Of a stretch of DNA of 64,000 nucleotides, positions 17,888 to 28,400 are shown piece by piece (position 1 is the stretch's first letter; the number at the start of each line of letters is the position of its first letter). The DNA is from Mycoavidus cysteinexigens. Lineage in GTDB: Bacteria > Pseudomonadota > Gammaproteobacteria > Burkholderiales > Burkholderiaceae. Under the pieces are notes generated by a model that worked only from the letters and a program-made list of their open reading frames with translations, was not told the origin of the DNA and ran no database searches. The DNA is taken from assembly GCF_003966915.1 (NCBI RefSeq), contig NZ_AP018150.1, forward strand, positions 248,001 through 312,000, in the 5' to 3' direction. A program made the position numbers and the translations under genes.

Positions 17888-18886
17888 TTAAGCTCGGCGC
17901 GCCGTTGAATAGGCGCATAATTCTAGCAAACTGTCTTTATAAATAGAGCTTGGTAACGAGTGTAATGCCTTGGCTGCTGCGTTGGCTTCGCGTTCAGCGC
18001 AAGCTAGAGCGTAGTCGAGCGCGCCTGAGGTCTGCATGGCTGCGAGAATCGGTGCGGCGTGATCGGTGCCGCCTTCCTCAATGGCTGCGCGGGCCAAGGC
18101 TTTTTGCTCGGCGGTTCCATGTTCGATCAGGTAAATGAGGGGCAGGGTGGGTTTGCCTTCGGATAAATCGCAGCCGGCATTTTTGCCCATTGATCCAACA
18201 TAGCCGGCATAATCGAGCCAGTCATCCATCAGTTGGAAGGCGGTTCCGATGCGCTGGCCGAATTCAATGATTGCTGCTTCAAGCGGTGCTGGAGCCTGCG
18301 CCAAAATTGCGCCAAGCTGCGCCGAAGCTTCAAAAAGTTTTGCGGTTTTATAGCAAATCACTTGCATATAGCGGGTCTCGTCGACTTCGGAGTCATGCAT
18401 ATTCAATAATTGCAGCACTTCTCCTTCTGCGATGACATTTGTTGCATTTGACAAAATCTGCATCACGCGTGCATCGTCAACTTCCACCATCATTTGGAAC
18501 GCGCGAGAATATAAGAAATCCCCAACCAATACGCTTGCGGCATTGCCAAACAGCGCATTTGCGGTTTTTCTGCCGCGTCGCAAATCAGATTCATCCACCA
18601 CATCATCGTGTAAAAGGGTCGCGGTATGGATAAATTCAATGATGGCGGCGAGTTTGTGAGAGGATTCACCGTGCGCACCTAGCGCGTTAGCTACAAGCAA
18701 TAAAAGCGCTGGCCGCAGTCGTTTGCCGCCGGCGTTAATTAAATGTTCGGCAATCTGGTTAATGAGCACTACTTCAGAAGCCAGGTGCTGTCGAATCACA
18801 TGATTGAGCTGTTGCATATCGCTGGCGATTGGCGCGAGAATGCTTGAGCTATTTAAAGAGGGGGCGGCGGTAGTCAACGCAGGCAA
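17888..18886 (-). CDS. ispB: Octaprenyl diphosphate synthase (polyprenyl synthetase)
   Basis: A 332-residue trans-prenyltransferase that makes the C40 side chain of ubiquinone. The first aspartate-rich motif is DDVVD (94-98), followed by RRG. The second is DDWLD in QLMDDWLDYAG. GGKRLRPALLLL, which binds isopentenyl diphosphate, lies at 53-64. In related genomes this gene is next to the divergent rplU-rpmA-obgE genes. Here the neighbour is a ctaG-like gene on the same strand, a possible rearrangement point. Confidence 0.94.
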   Translation of the reverse strand: MPALTTAAPSLNSSSILAPIASDMQQLNHVIRQHLASEVVLINQIAEHLINAGGKRLRPALLLLVANALGAHGESSHKLAAIIEFIHTATLLHDDVVDESDLRRGRKTANALFGNAASVLVGDFLYSRAFQMMVEVDDARVMQILSNATNVIAEGEVLQLLNMHDSEVDETRYMQVICYKTAKLFEASAQLGAILAQAPAPLEAAIIEFGQRIGTAFQLMDDWLDYAGYVGSMGKNAGCDLSEGKPTLPLIYLIEHGTAEQKALARAAIEEGGTDHAAPILAAMQTSGALDYALACAEREANAAAKALHSLPSSIYKDSLLELCAYSTARRA

Positions 18887-18953
18887 AAAATAAAAATAGA
18901 TAATGTGCGATTATAAAACGAATGTGAACCGCTACGGATTATAAAGGTCAATC

Positions 18954-19763
18954 TTAACCTGGGCGGGCTTTTTGCGACAGTCGAGTCCAGTGCCGTAAAG
19001 CAAGCAGGCCGCCAATTCCTTCTAAGAATGAGGCGGGCACCCACATAATTAACCCCCCAATACTCTGATCCGTCAAAGCGGGTAAGCCAAAGGCGCGGCC
19101 GCACAGATCAAAAATTGGATATAGGTCACGTTGCGTAAAAGCAATAATGGCGCCGGCGAGAATTTGCGGAGTCATGGTCAGAAGCGGCGACAAAACGCGC
19201 AAGCCCGCCCCTAAGCGCGCCGGCGGGGCGGGGCGGTGGTCCAATAAAAGCCACCAGTATAGAAGCCCGGTGACGGCGACTGACCAATTCATGAACAAAT
19301 ACAGGCGCCAGTTAATCATCGAGATAAACTGTACAGATGGAATTAACCAGATGAGTACCGAGGCGACAAAAAGTAACGAGATTAGGGTTGGCTGCAAGCA
19401 GACCTTGGCAAGCGCGCGCACCATGGAGTGTTTAGCAACAGCGCGTAAGCGGGTGCGCCAGGGTATCGGTAAGCCAGCGCGCAGTGCGCTACCCGGATAA
19501 GCTGCCATGACTAATAATGGCGCAAGATGATGTAATACAAGGTGTTGCAGCCGGTGCGCGAAAAATTCATGCTCCGCGTAGTAATCCACGCGCGTATGCA
19601 GAGCAACATAAAATAAGACTAACCCGGACCAAAAGGCGCTCTGCCGAACCATACTCACGCGTGCGCGCCGCGCACCGCGCAAGTAAAGCGCGCTGGTGAT
19701 GACAAAAAACGCAACTAGGAGTGCAGATGGCTCCCAGGGAATCAGGAAATGTAGCAATGACAC
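18954..19763 (-). CDS. Cytochrome c oxidase assembly factor CtaG-like (caa3_CtaG) membrane protein
   Basis: A 269-residue polytopic membrane protein with about seven hydrophobic segments. The conserved histidine cluster (EHEFFAHRLQHLVLHHLAP), a later TGLLYWWLLLDHRP and TQRDLYPIFDLCGR match the caa3-type CtaG family, which helps assemble haem-copper oxidases. This is a different family from the Cox11-type CtaG. No oxidase subunit genes are nearby, though cytochrome c maturation genes lie about 40 kb away. Confidence in the family is good; the function is by homology. Confidence 0.82.
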   Translation of the reverse strand: MSLLHFLIPWEPSALLVAFFVITSALYLRGARRARVSMVRQSAFWSGLVLFYVALHTRVDYYAEHEFFAHRLQHLVLHHLAPLLVMAAYPGSALRAGLPIPWRTRLRAVAKHSMVRALAKVCLQPTLISLLFVASVLIWLIPSVQFISMINWRLYLFMNWSVAVTGLLYWWLLLDHRPAPPARLGAGLRVLSPLLTMTPQILAGAIIAFTQRDLYPIFDLCGRAFGLPALTDQSIGGLIMWVPASFLEGIGGLLALRHWTRLSQKARPG

Positions 19764-19821
19764 GGTTATAAATATAAGGGTGAAAACGAGTGTGGCTACA
19801 GTATTTTTTAGTATACAGCAG

Positions 19822-19850
19822 TTGACAATACGAAGGCTCTACTTGATAAT
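19822..19850 (+). promoter_or_regulatory. Sigma-70 promoter of the tRNA-tuf operon
   Basis: The -35 box TTGACA (19822-19827) is separated by 17 bp from the -10 box GATAAT (19845-19850). Transcription would start at about 19857, eight bases before tRNA-Tyr. The near-consensus boxes fit a strongly expressed tRNA-tuf unit. Confidence 0.75.
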
Positions 19851-19864
19851 GCCCAATTCTCCGT

Positions 19865-19950
19865 GGAGGGGTGCCCGAGTGGCTAAAGGGGGCAGACTGT
19901 AAATCTGTTGGCTTACGCCTACGTTGGTTCGAATCCAACCTCCTCCACCA
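19865..19950 (+). tRNA. tRNA-Tyr (GTA)
   Basis: The acceptor stem GGAGGGG pairs with CTCCTCC (one G-U pair). The discriminator is A, and CCA is encoded at 19948-19950. The anticodon GTA lies in CAGACT-GTA-AATCTG. A long variable arm (GGCTTACGCCTAC) marks a class II tRNA, and the T-loop TTCGAAT is intact. It is the first gene of the tRNA-tuf operon. Confidence 0.95.
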
Positions 19951-19977
19951 GGTTAGTTATAGAGTCTGCTGAGTTAG

Positions 19978-20051
19978 GCGGGTGTAGCTCAATGGTAGAG
20001 CAGAAGCCTTCCAAGCTTAAAACGAGGGTTCGATTCCCTTCACCCGCTCCA
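19978..20051 (+). tRNA. tRNA-Gly (TCC)
   Basis: The acceptor GCGGGTG (19978-19984) pairs with CACCCGC (20041-20047). The discriminator is T, and CCA is encoded at 20049-20051. The anticodon TCC lies in AAGCCT-TCC-AAGCTT. The D-arm (AGCTCAATGGTAGAGC) and T-arm (GGGTTCGATTCCC) are complete. Confidence 0.95.
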
Positions 20052-20070
20052 AGTTAGTTGGGCTAAGCGA

Positions 20071-20145
<75 letters not shown>

Positions 20146-20221
20146 GTCGATTTAGTAATTGTTGTATTGATACGATTTGCGCGCGGCGCAATGAATGGAA
20201 ATCCTATTTAGGAGTTAAGGA

Positions 20222-21415
20222 ATGGCCAAAAGTAAGTTTGAACGAAGCAAGCCGCACGTGAACGTAGGAACGATCGGTCACGTGGACCATGGCAAGACAA
20301 CTTTAACAGCGGCAATTACCACTGTGTTGTCAAGAAAATTTGGCGGCGAAGCCAAAGCGTATGATCAAATTGATGCGGCGCCAGAAGAAAAGGCACGCGG
20401 GATTACGATCAATACAGCACACGTGGAATATGAGACGGAAGCTCGCCACTACGCGCACGTTGATTGCCCAGGGCATGCTGATTATGTAAAAAACATGATC
20501 ACTGGCGCAGCCCAAATGGATGGCGCTATTCTAGTATGTTCGGCCGCTGATGGCCCAATGCCACAAACCCGTGAGCACATTTTGCTCGCGCGTCAAGTAG
20601 GCGTGCCTTTCATCGTCGTATTTTTAAATAAATGCGATATGGTTGATGACGCTGAGTTGCTCGAATTGGTTGAAATGGAAGTGCGCGAATTGCTCTCCAA
20701 GTATGATTTCCCAGGCGACGATGTGCCGATCATTTGTGGTTCGGCCAAGTTGGCGCTCGAGGGCGATGAGGCGAGCGAATATGGTGTGCCAGCAGTACTG
20801 AAATTGGCAGCCGCGCTAGATTCGTATATCCCAACCCCTGAGCGGGCGGTTGATGGCGCATTTTTGATGCCAATTGAAGATGTGTTCTCAATCTCCGGGC
20901 GCGGTACCGTGGTCACTGGCCGGGTCGAGCGTGGTGTGGTTAAAGTTGGCGAAGAGCTTGAAATTGTTGGTATTAAAGACACCGCAAAAACGATTTGCAC
21001 GGGCGTTGAAATGTTCCGCAAGTTGTTGGATCAAGGTCAGGCTGGCGATAATGTTGGGATTTTGTTGCGCGGTACCGCACGTGAAGATGTAGAGCGTGGT
21101 CAAGTGTTGGCTAAACCAAAGTCGATTACGCCGCATACGGAATTTACGGCTGAAATTTATGTGCTGAGCAAAGATGAAGGCGGCCGTCATACGCCATTCT
21201 TCAGCAATTACCGGCCCCAGTTTTACTTCCGTACGACAGACGTAACAGGTTCAATCTCATTGCCAGAAGGTAAAGAGATGGTGATGCCTGGCGACAATGT
21301 GACCATCACAGTGAAATTGATTGCCCCAATCGCTATGGAAGAAGGATTGCGGTTTGCTATTCGTGAAGGTGGTCGTACCGTCGGTGCGGGTGTCGTAAGC
21401 AAAATTATTGCGTAA
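20222..21415 (+). CDS. tuf: Elongation factor Tu
   Basis: A 397-residue GTPase that delivers aminoacyl-tRNA to the ribosome. G1 is GHVDHGKT, G2 includes the conserved [15 protein letters not shown]3 is DCPGHADYV, and NKCDM is G4. Domains II and III (from about residue 210) are complete. An AGGAGTTAAGG ribosome-binding region precedes the ATG. This is the only tuf in the window: the copy normally between fusA and rpsJ is absent (40064-40104 is a 41-bp gap), so this one may be the sole EF-Tu gene. Confidence 0.98.
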   Translation: MAKSKFERSKPHVNVGTIGHVDHGKTTLTAAITTVLSRKFGGEAKAYDQIDAAPEEKARGITINTAHVEYETEARHYAHVDCPGHADYVKNMITGAAQMDGAILVCSAADGPMPQTREHILLARQVGVPFIVVFLNKCDMVDDAELLELVEMEVRELLSKYDFPGDDVPIICGSAKLALEGDEASEYGVPAVLKLAAALDSYIPTPERAVDGAFLMPIEDVFSISGRGTVVTGRVERGVVKVGEELEIVGIKDTAKTICTGVEMFRKLLDQGQAGDNVGILLRGTAREDVERGQVLAKPKSITPHTEFTAEIYVLSKDEGGRHTPFFSNYRPQFYFRTTDVTGSISLPEGKEMVMPGDNVTITVKLIAPIAMEEGLRFAIREGGRTVGAGVVSKIIA

Positions 21416-21456
21416 AATAGTGATAAACTAAGCGGGCATTTTGCCGCAAGGTTTGC

Positions 21457-21492
21457 GAGGCTTAGGCTAAGTTGCTTAACTAGCCAAGCCTC
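21457..21492 (+). terminator. Hairpin between tuf and tRNA-Trp
   Basis: GAGGCTTAGGCTA (21457-21469) pairs with TAGCCAAGCCTC (21481-21492) with one bulged A, an approximately 12-bp stem. The T content downstream is modest (ACTTTCTGTTT). It may be a leaky terminator after tuf or an RNA-processing site before tRNA-Trp. Confidence 0.5.
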
Positions 21493-21505
21493 GGACTTTC
21501 TGTTT

Positions 21506-21581
21506 AGGGGTATAGCTCAATTGGCAGAGCGTCGGTCTCCAAAACCGAAGGTTGGGGGTTCGATGCCCTCTGCCCCTGCCA
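21506..21581 (+). tRNA. tRNA-Trp (CCA)
   Basis: The acceptor AGGGGTA (21506-21512) pairs with TGCCCCT (21571-21577, one G-U). The discriminator is G, and the 3-prime CCA is encoded at 21579-21581. The anticodon CCA lies in CGGTCT-CCA-AAACCG, and the T-loop GTTCGATGC is intact. Its position before secE is the usual proteobacterial one. Confidence 0.95.
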
Positions 21582-21671
21582 ATTTGAGAGAAGGCAAAAA
21601 AATCAGCAGACTTAAATCGCTGCTTGATTATTTTGTAATGATCTCGTGATTTATTTACTTTTCTGGCTGTG

Positions 21672-22052
21672 ATGGCAAATCCTTCCGTTGATAACGTCAA
21701 TCCGGCGCAGAGCAAATGGATGCTTGCGTTAGCAGTGTTGTTGGCGGTCGCCGGAGGCGCCGCCTTTTATTTCTACGGCAATCAGCCATGGTATATTCGT
21801 GGCGCGTTGCTGTTAAGTGGCCTGGTTATGGGCAGCGTGGTTGCGCTGTTTTCATCGGCTGGCAAAAATTTTATCGGCTTCACAAAAGAAGCCTGGCGTG
21901 AAATTAGAAAAGTAGTCTGGCCAACGCGTAAAGAGGCTGGGCAGACTACGCTCATTGTGTTTGTATTTGTATTGCTGATGGCGGTCTATCTGTGGATTGG
22001 CGACAAAATAATTGAATGGGCGGTTTTTTCGCTGATTTTGGGCTGGAAATAA
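21672..22052 (+). CDS. secE: Preprotein translocase subunit SecE
   Basis: A 126-residue membrane protein with two extra N-terminal helices (LALAVLLAVAGGAAFYFYG; IRGALLLSGLVMGSVVALF) and the conserved C-terminal core: an amphipathic KEAWREIRKVVWPTRKEAGQ segment followed by the essential transmembrane helix. It clamps SecY in the SecYEG channel. The ATG at 21672 is preferred; a GTG directly before it would add one residue. nusG begins 3 bp after the stop, so the two are co-translated. Confidence 0.95.
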   Translation: MANPSVDNVNPAQSKWMLALAVLLAVAGGAAFYFYGNQPWYIRGALLLSGLVMGSVVALFSSAGKNFIGFTKEAWREIRKVVWPTRKEAGQTTLIVFVFVLLMAVYLWIGDKIIEWAVFSLILGWK

Positions 22053-22055
22053 TAT

Positions 22056-22616
22056 ATGAGCGATACCACGGTATCTTCTGCCGGCAGTAAACGTTGGTAT
22101 GTCGTGCACGCCTATTCTGGAATGGAAAAGAGCGTGCAGCGTGCATTGCAAGAACGTATTGACCGGGCTGGCATGCAAGACAAATTCGGCCAGATTCTGG
22201 TTCCGACTGAAGAAGTCATTGAAATTCGCGCTGGCCAGAAAACTGTCACGGAACGGCGTTTCTTTCCGGGATATGTGTTGGTTGAAATGGACATGACCGA
22301 TGAAACTTGGCATCTCGTCAAAAATACGGCGAAGGTAACAGGTTTTGTGGGAGGTGTGCGTAATCGTCCAAGTCCGATCTCGCAGAAAGAAGTTGACAAA
22401 ATCATGTCTCAAATGCAAGAAGGCGTTGAAAAGCCTCGGCCCAAAACACTGTTTGAGGCAGGCGAGTTGGTGCGGATCAAAGAAGGTCCGTTCACTGATT
22501 TCAATGGCAGCATTGAAGAAGTCAACTACGAGAAATCTCGTCTGCGCGTGTCGGTCACCATTTTTGGTCGTGCCACGCCGGTTGAGCTTGAGTTTGGACA
22601 AGTTGAGAAATTGTAG
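22056..22616 (+). CDS. nusG: Transcription termination/antitermination factor NusG
   Basis: A 186-residue protein with an N-terminal NGN domain ([19 protein letters not shown] at about 11-29; [10 protein letters not shown]) that binds RNA polymerase, and a C-terminal KOW domain ([18 protein letters not shown]) that contacts Rho or S10/NusE. It links transcription to translation. The S10 partner is encoded at 40105 in this window and carries unusual substitutions. Start and length are as in relatives. Confidence 0.97.
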   Translation: MSDTTVSSAGSKRWYVVHAYSGMEKSVQRALQERIDRAGMQDKFGQILVPTEEVIEIRAGQKTVTERRFFPGYVLVEMDMTDETWHLVKNTAKVTGFVGGVRNRPSPISQKEVDKIMSQMQEGVEKPRPKTLFEAGELVRIKEGPFTDFNGSIEEVNYEKSRLRVSVTIFGRATPVELEFGQVEKL

Positions 22617-22813
22617 GGGTTTTTGCGTACAGTCTGCATAATGACTGAAGAGGAGCATGAGAGAGGGCGCCAGATTGGCCGTTATCGAAATGCGTTATGA
22701 CTCACCGAACGCTTTGGCGTTCAGCTCAGAAGTTGCAGGCTTGATGATACGGCAGCGAAGTGTTTGCGCGTGTTGCAGCGATAGCGATTTTTGAGTTTTA
22801 CTGAGGTGTTAAA
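22617..22813 (+). promoter_or_regulatory. rplK leader region
   Basis: The 197 bases between nusG and rplK contain a compact hairpin, GAACGC-TTTG-GCGTTC (22707-22722). It is not followed by a T-run. In many bacteria L1 represses the rplK-rplA mRNA by binding the leader. This may be that region, but I cannot point to a specific L1 target here. Confidence 0.3.
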
Positions 22814-23245
22814 ATGGCCAAAAAAATCATCGGCTTTATTAAATTACAAATTCCTGCCGGGAAAGCGAATCCATCGCCTCCGGTTGGTCCAGCTTTAGGT
22901 CAGCGCGGCTTAAATATCATGGAGTTTTGCAAAGCGTTTAACGCGCAAACGCAAGGCATGGAGCCAGGTTTGCCAGTGCCGGTGGTGATCACCGCTTTTG
23001 CTGACAAAAGCTTCACTTTTGTTCTAAAAACGCCGCCCGCGACTGTATTAATCAAAAAAGCCGCTAAAGTGGATAAAGGTTCGCCTAAGCCGCATACAGA
23101 TAAAGTGGGTCAAATCACATTGGCTCAAGCTGAAGAAATTGCTAAGGCCAAAATGCCTGATCTCACCGCTGCTGATTTAGCAGCTGCAGTAAGAAGCATT
23201 GCCGGCAGCGCTCGGTCAATGGGCATAACGGTGGAGGGTCTATAA
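22814..23245 (+). CDS. rplK: 50S ribosomal protein L11
   Basis: A 143-residue protein. The N-terminal domain opens [20 protein letters not shown], and the [17 protein letters not shown] loop that contacts elongation factors and RelA is intact. The C-terminal rRNA-binding domain ends [13 protein letters not shown]. It binds the GTPase-associated centre of 23S rRNA. The stop codon is immediately followed by the rplA ATG (no gap), so the pair is translationally coupled. Confidence 0.98.
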   Translation: MAKKIIGFIKLQIPAGKANPSPPVGPALGQRGLNIMEFCKAFNAQTQGMEPGLPVPVVITAFADKSFTFVLKTPPATVLIKKAAKVDKGSPKPHTDKVGQITLAQAEEIAKAKMPDLTAADLAAAVRSIAGSARSMGITVEGL

Positions 23246-23944
23246 ATGGCAAAGCTTTCAAAACGTCTACGTGCATTAGTCGGCAAAGTCGATCGGTCAA
23301 AACTCTATTCCGTCGATGAAGCGCTGAATCTAGTCAAAATCTGCGCTACCGCCAAATTTGATGAATCGATCGATATTGCGGTTCGATTAGGTGTTGATGC
23401 GAAGAAATCTGATCAAGTTGTGCGCGGCTCCGTGGTATTGCCAGCTGGTACCGGTAAAGTAACTCGCGTTGCCGTTTTCGCTCAAGGCGAGAAAGCCGAG
23501 CAAGCACGTGCTGCTGGGGCTGATATTGTGGGCATGGAAGACCTTGCTGAGCAAATTAAAGCCGGCAACTTGAATTTCGATGTGGTGATTGCATCGCCAG
23601 ATACGATGCGTGTGGTTGGCGCGCTAGGAACTATACTGGGTCCGCGTGGCCTGATGCCAAACCCGAAAGTTGGTACCGTAACGCCAGATGTTGCAACCGC
23701 AGTTAAAAATGCGAAAGCCGGGCAGATTCAATTCCGTGTTGATAAAGCCGGACTGATCCATGCAACGATTGGCCGCGCGTCATTTGAACCGTCAGCTTTG
23801 CGCACCAATCTGTTGGCGTTAATTGAAGCCTTGCAAAAAGCTAAGCCAGCCACCAGTAAAGGGATTTATCTGCGTAAGATTGCTTTATCAAGCACGATGG
23901 GCGCTGGCGTGCGAGTTGATCAAAATACATTATTAGCTGCTTAA
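23246..23944 (+). CDS. rplA: 50S ribosomal protein L1
   Basis: A 232-residue two-domain protein of the L1 stalk, involved in release of deacylated tRNA. Domain I holds the conserved [14 protein letters not shown] and domain II the [15 protein letters not shown] signature. L1 is also the usual translational repressor of its own operon. A 303-bp gap to rplJ follows (see the leader entry). Confidence 0.98.
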   Translation: MAKLSKRLRALVGKVDRSKLYSVDEALNLVKICATAKFDESIDIAVRLGVDAKKSDQVVRGSVVLPAGTGKVTRVAVFAQGEKAEQARAAGADIVGMEDLAEQIKAGNLNFDVVIASPDTMRVVGALGTILGPRGLMPNPKVGTVTPDVATAVKNAKAGQIQFRVDKAGLIHATIGRASFEPSALRTNLLALIEALQKAKPATSKGIYLRKIALSSTMGAGVRVDQNTLLAA

Positions 23945-24247
23945 GCGTTAGGGCGAAATTTTCTCAGGTAATGTGCTGCATATGAAATGCTTCAATGCAG
24001 AGCATTATCCTGTTTCCAGACTTTGGGCAGCGCGCTACGGCAAGGATTGAGTGTCGCGCTGGTTATCAAAGACCGTTGGTGGGTAAGTTGTAGTCAAACA
24101 AATCCTTAATTTTTTAGCCAACGCAGATGGCGAACCCGAAAAAGTTTCTTAACATTGAAACCGGTGGCATTAACGCCTAACCTCGGACGCCGATTTAACG
24201 TGATGTGCAATATTTCAGATATTGTGCATTCAATTTGGAGTTTAACC
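23945..24247 (+). promoter_or_regulatory. rplJ leader (candidate L10 autoregulatory leader)
   Basis: This 303-bp gap before rplJ has no gene. It contains GACCGTTGGTGGGTAAG (24070-24086) and several short hairpins, including CAATAT-TTCAG-ATATTG (24210-24226), which lies directly before the TGGAG ribosome-binding site at 24235. In E. coli L10-L12 binds such a leader to repress translation. The placement and size fit, but the exact L10 site is inferred. Confidence 0.45.
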
Positions 24248-24757
24248 GTGCCACTCAATAGAGAAGATAAGCAAGCAGTCGTAGCTGAGGTCGCAGCGAA
24301 AGTTGCGCAAGCTCAGACGATGGTCTTGGCTGAATATCGTGGAATTACGGTAGGTGATCTCACTCGGTTAAGGGCGCAAGCGCGTGAGCAACAGGTGTAT
24401 CTGCGTGTTTTAAAAAATACGCTGGTGCGCCGTGCTGTTGCAGATACGCCATTTGCCTCGTTAACTGAGCAGATGACAGGTCCGTTAATTTACGGTATTT
24501 CTGAGGATGCTATTGCTGCTGCAAAGGTTTTACATACCTTTGCTAAAAGCAACGATAAGCTGGTGATTCGCTCGGGCATTTATGAAGGTAAGGTGATGGA
24601 TCAGGCGGCAGTGCAAGCGCTAGCCACCATCCCAAGCCGCGAAGAGCTACTCGCTAAGCTGTTAGGGGTTATGCAAGCGCCGATTTCCGGCTTTGCACGC
24701 GCCTTGGCTGCATTAAGCGAGAAAAAACAAAGCGAAGCTCAAAGCGAGCCGGCCTAA
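24248..24757 (+). CDS. rplJ: 50S ribosomal protein L10
   Basis: A 169-residue protein that anchors the L7/L12 stalk to 23S rRNA. The start is the GTG at 24248, nine bases after TGGAG, giving the family N-terminus (M)[15 protein letters not shown] longer frame upstream is not supported. The middle holds [17 protein letters not shown] and LKNTLVRRA, and the C-terminal helix ([20 protein letters not shown]) is where L12 dimers attach. rplL follows after 51 bp. Confidence 0.96.
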   Translation: MPLNREDKQAVVAEVAAKVAQAQTMVLAEYRGITVGDLTRLRAQAREQQVYLRVLKNTLVRRAVADTPFASLTEQMTGPLIYGISEDAIAAAKVLHTFAKSNDKLVIRSGIYEGKVMDQAAVQALATIPSREELLAKLLGVMQAPISGFARALAALSEKKQSEAQSEPA

Positions 24758-24808
24758 GTCGGGCTATATAAGTAGCCAAAGCTGATTTCAATTTAGGAGT
24801 ATTTTAAA

Positions 24809-25183
24809 ATGGCAATAGTAAAAGAAGACATTCTTGAAGCCGTTGGCGCAATGTCTGTTTTAGAGTTAAATGAGCTGGTTAAGGCATTTGAAGAGAAGTT
24901 TGGCGTATCTGCTGCAGCCTTGGCGGTTGCTGGCCCAGCAGGCGGTGGCGCGGCTGCTGCTGCAGAAGAGCAAACTGAATTTACGGTAACACTGACTGAA
25001 GTTGGCGCGAATAAAGTTTCCGTGATTAAAGCAGTGCGTGAAATCACTGGTTTAGGCTTGAAAGAAGCTAAAGATTTGGTCGATGGAGCACCTAAGCCTG
25101 TGAAGGAAAATGTGCCTAAAGCTCAAGCCGAAGAAGCCAAGCAGAAACTTGAAGCAGCTGGCGCTAAAGCTGAAGTTAAGTAA
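24809..25183 (+). CDS. rplL: 50S ribosomal protein L7/L12
   Basis: A 124-residue acidic stalk protein. The N-terminal dimerisation domain binds L10, the Ala/Gly-rich hinge lies at about residues 36-52, and the C-terminal domain carries the factor-binding helix [20 protein letters not shown]. It recruits translational GTPases. TTAGGAG precedes the ATG. A strong hairpin terminator follows at 25242. Confidence 0.98.
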   Translation: MAIVKEDILEAVGAMSVLELNELVKAFEEKFGVSAAALAVAGPAGGGAAAAAEEQTEFTVTLTEVGANKVSVIKAVREITGLGLKEAKDLVDGAPKPVKENVPKAQAEEAKQKLEAAGAKAEVK

Positions 25184-25241
25184 TCATCCTCTTTTCAGCT
25201 TTTCTGCTTGAGCGGAAAAGATTGTTAAAGAGTGATCTAGA

Positions 25242-25270
25242 GGCTGGCGGTCGATTCCGCCGGCCTTTTT
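25242..25270 (+). terminator. Intrinsic terminator/attenuator between rplL and rpoB
   Basis: GGCTGGCGG (25242-25250), loop TCGATT, then CCGCCGGCC (25257-25265) and TTTTT (25266-25270). It corresponds in position to the E. coli attenuator that lets only part of the ribosomal transcripts continue into rpoBC. The rest of the rplL-rpoB gap (25271-25486) is AT-rich, with no gene and no promoter I would call firmly. Confidence 0.8.
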
Positions 25271-25486
25271 GTCCGTGGTGAGGATTTTTAAGAAATTAAA
25301 TTAAAGTAACGTGGTCAGTTTAAACACGGTATTTTTCTTTAATTTTTCAAGCTAAAAAATTGCGTTAAAAATAAGTTTGGTCGGGCAGCGGGTAAATCCG
25401 CCGTCGTCAGCTAGCGGTTGGTAGTGGCCAATCACCAAGCGATTATTTCGTCATTTGTTGGCTGTCTTGAGGGCGGATCGTATCGT

Positions 25487-28400
25487 ATGCAATATTCTTT
25501 CACGGAAAAAAAGCGCATTCGGAAAAGTTTTGCGAAGCGCTTAAATGTTCACCAAATCCCATTCTTATTAGCGACTCAACTTGAGTCCTTTAGCGATTTT
25601 TTGCAAGCGGATAGCGCACCTGGGAAGCGCAAACCTGAGGGGTTGCAAGCGGCATTTATGTCGGTTTTTCCAATCGTCTCGCATAATGGTTTCGCGCGTC
25701 TTGAATTCGTCAACTATAGTTTGTCGCCACCTGCTTTTGATGTTAAAGAGTGCCAACAACGTGGCTTGACTTTCTGCTCGGCATTGCGCGCTAAAGTGCG
25801 TTTGGTGTTACTTGACAAAGAGTCGCCAAGTAAGCCGGTCATCAAAGAGGTGAAAGAGCAGGAAGTGTACATGGGCGAAATGCCGCTGATGACACCGACC
25901 GGCTCTTTTGTCATCAATGGCACAGAACGGGTTATTGTGTCCCAGCTGCATCGCTCGCCCGGGGTTTTCTTCGAGCACGATAAAGGCAAAACACATAGCT
26001 CCGGTAAATTACTTTTTTCTGCACGGATTATCCCGTATCGCGGTTCATGGCTAGATTTTGAGTTTGATCCAAAAGATTCTTTATATTTCCGTGTAGACCG
26101 TCGTCGCAAAATGCCGGTGACGATTCTTCTCAAAGCGATTGGTTTAAATGCCGAGGAAATCCTCGCGCATTTCTTTATGTTTGACCAATTCAAATTGATG
26201 AACGAAGGCGCACAGATTAAATTTGTCCCTGAACGGTTGCGCGGGGAAGTCGCGCGCTTTGACATTCTTGATCAAAATGGCAAAGTCATTGTGCAAAAAG
26301 ATAAACGGGTTAATGCAAAACATATCCGTGATCTTGAGAGCGCAAAGACTGAAACAATCTCCGTGCCGGAAGATTATTTGCTGGGCCGGGTACTTGCCAA
26401 AGCGGTTGTAGATGCGCAAACCGGCGAAGTATTGGCGGAAGCTAACGAAGAAATCACTGATACGCTGCTAGCGAAATTGCGTGAAGCCGAAATCAAAGAA
26501 ATTCAAACGCTATACACGAATGATTTAGATCAAGGTCCGTATATTTCTCAAACGCTGCGCATTGACGAAACGGCAGACCAAACTGCGGCGCGCATCGCTA
26601 TTTACCGCATGATGCGTCCGGGCGAACCGCCTACCGAAGAAGCCGTTGAAGCGTTATTTACCCGGCTTTTCTTCAGCGAAGATACTTATGATCTATCGAA
26701 AGTAGGTCGTATGAAGTTTAATCGTCGTGTGGGCGGTGAAGAAATCACCGGTGCCATGACACTCGATAACGACGATATCCTCGCCACGATTAAAATTCTT
26801 GTTGAATTGCGGAATGGTAAAGGCGAAGTTGACGATATTGATCACCTTGGCAATCGCCGCGTACGTTGTGTTGGCGAACTGGCGGAGAATCAATTCCGCA
26901 CGGGTTTAGTACGGGTTGAGCGCGCGGTTAAAGAAAGATTGGGGCAGGCCGAAAGTGAAAATCTGATGCCGCATGATTTGATTAACTCGAAGCCTATTTC
27001 ATCGGCCATTCGCGAGTTTTTTGGATCCTCGCAGCTCTCGCAGTTTATGGATCAAACCAATCCGTTGTCTGAAATCACGCACAAACGCCGTGTCTCCGCG
27101 CTGGGGCCTGGCGGTTTGACGCGCGAGCGAGCTGGGTTTGAAGTGCGCGATGTGCATCCTACGCACTATGGCCGTGTCTGCCCGATCGAAACGCCGGAAG
27201 GCCCGAATATTGGTCTGATTAATTCGCTTGCGCTGTATGCTCACCTGAATGAATATGGCTTTCTAGAAACGCCTTATCGTAAGGTCGATGCGGGTAAAGT
27301 AACGAACACAATCGACTATCTATCGGCGATTGAGGAAGGTCGTTATGTGATCGCGCAAGCAAATGCCGCGGTGTCGGACGATGGCACGCTGACTGATGAG
27401 TTGGTGTCTGCGCGTGAAGCGGGCGAGACCTTAATGGTCACCCCAGAGCGTGTGCAATATATGGACGTTGCGCCTTCTCAGATTGTCTCCGTGGCGGCTT
27501 CGCTGATTCCATTTCTTGAACACGATGATGCGAATCGCGCGTTAATGGGATCGAATATGCAACGGCAGGCTGTGCCTTGCTTGCGCCCTGAAAAAGCCTT
27601 GGTGGGCACGGGGATTGAGCGCACGGTGGCGGTGGATTCTGGCACGACCGTGCAAGCGTTTCGCGGTGGGGTGGTAGATTACGTCGATGCGGGCCGGATT
27701 GTCATTCGGGTCAATGATGACGAAGCTGTCTCAGGCGATACCGGGGTGGATATTTATAACCTCATTAAATACACCCGTTCGAACCAAAACACGAATATCA
27801 ATCAGCGCCCGATTGTAAAAGTTGGAGATCGGATTGTGCGCGGGGATGTGCTGGCTGATGGCGCTTCAACGGATATTGGTGAGCTTGCGCTAGGGCAGAA
27901 TATGCTGGTTGCGTTTATGCCTTGGAATGGTTACAACTTTGAAGATTCGATTTTGATTTCTGAGAAAGTGGTTGCGGATGATCGCTATACCTCAATTCAT
28001 ATTGAAGAGTTGAATGTAGTGGCGCGTGACACCAAACTAGGTTCAGAAGAAATCACATGCGACATTTCGAACTTAGCTGAAACCCAGTTGGGTCGATTGG
28101 ACGACTCGGGGATTATTTATATCGGCGCTGAAGTTGAAGCAGGCGATGTATTAGTCGGTAAAGTCACGCCAAAGGGTGAAACTCAGCTCACGCCAGAAGA
28201 AAAATTGCTGCGCGCGATTTTTGGCGAGAAAGCCTCTGATGTGAAAGATACGTCGCTGCGCGTACCCTCAGGGATGAACGGTACGGTGATTGATGTACAA
28301 GTGTTCACGCGAGAAGGCATTGAACGCGACAAGCGCGCGCAACAAATTATTGACGATGAGCTTAAACGCTATCGCCTTGATTTGAATGACCAACTGCGCA

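Noticed and set aside
19865-19950. CTCCTCC motif in the tRNA-Tyr acceptor strand as an anti-Shine-Dalgarno site
   Set aside because: It is base-paired in the acceptor stem of an ordinary tRNA.
21852-22658. 268-codon minus-strand open frame
   Set aside because: It lies wholly antisense to secE and nusG, has no recognisable domain and no ribosome-binding site; a coding shadow.
25714-26265. 183-codon minus-strand open frame
   Set aside because: Antisense to rpoB with no domain signature.
27000-27220. Possible rifampicin-resistance changes in rpoB
   Set aside because: The cluster I residues ([18 protein letters not shown]) are all of the sensitive type.
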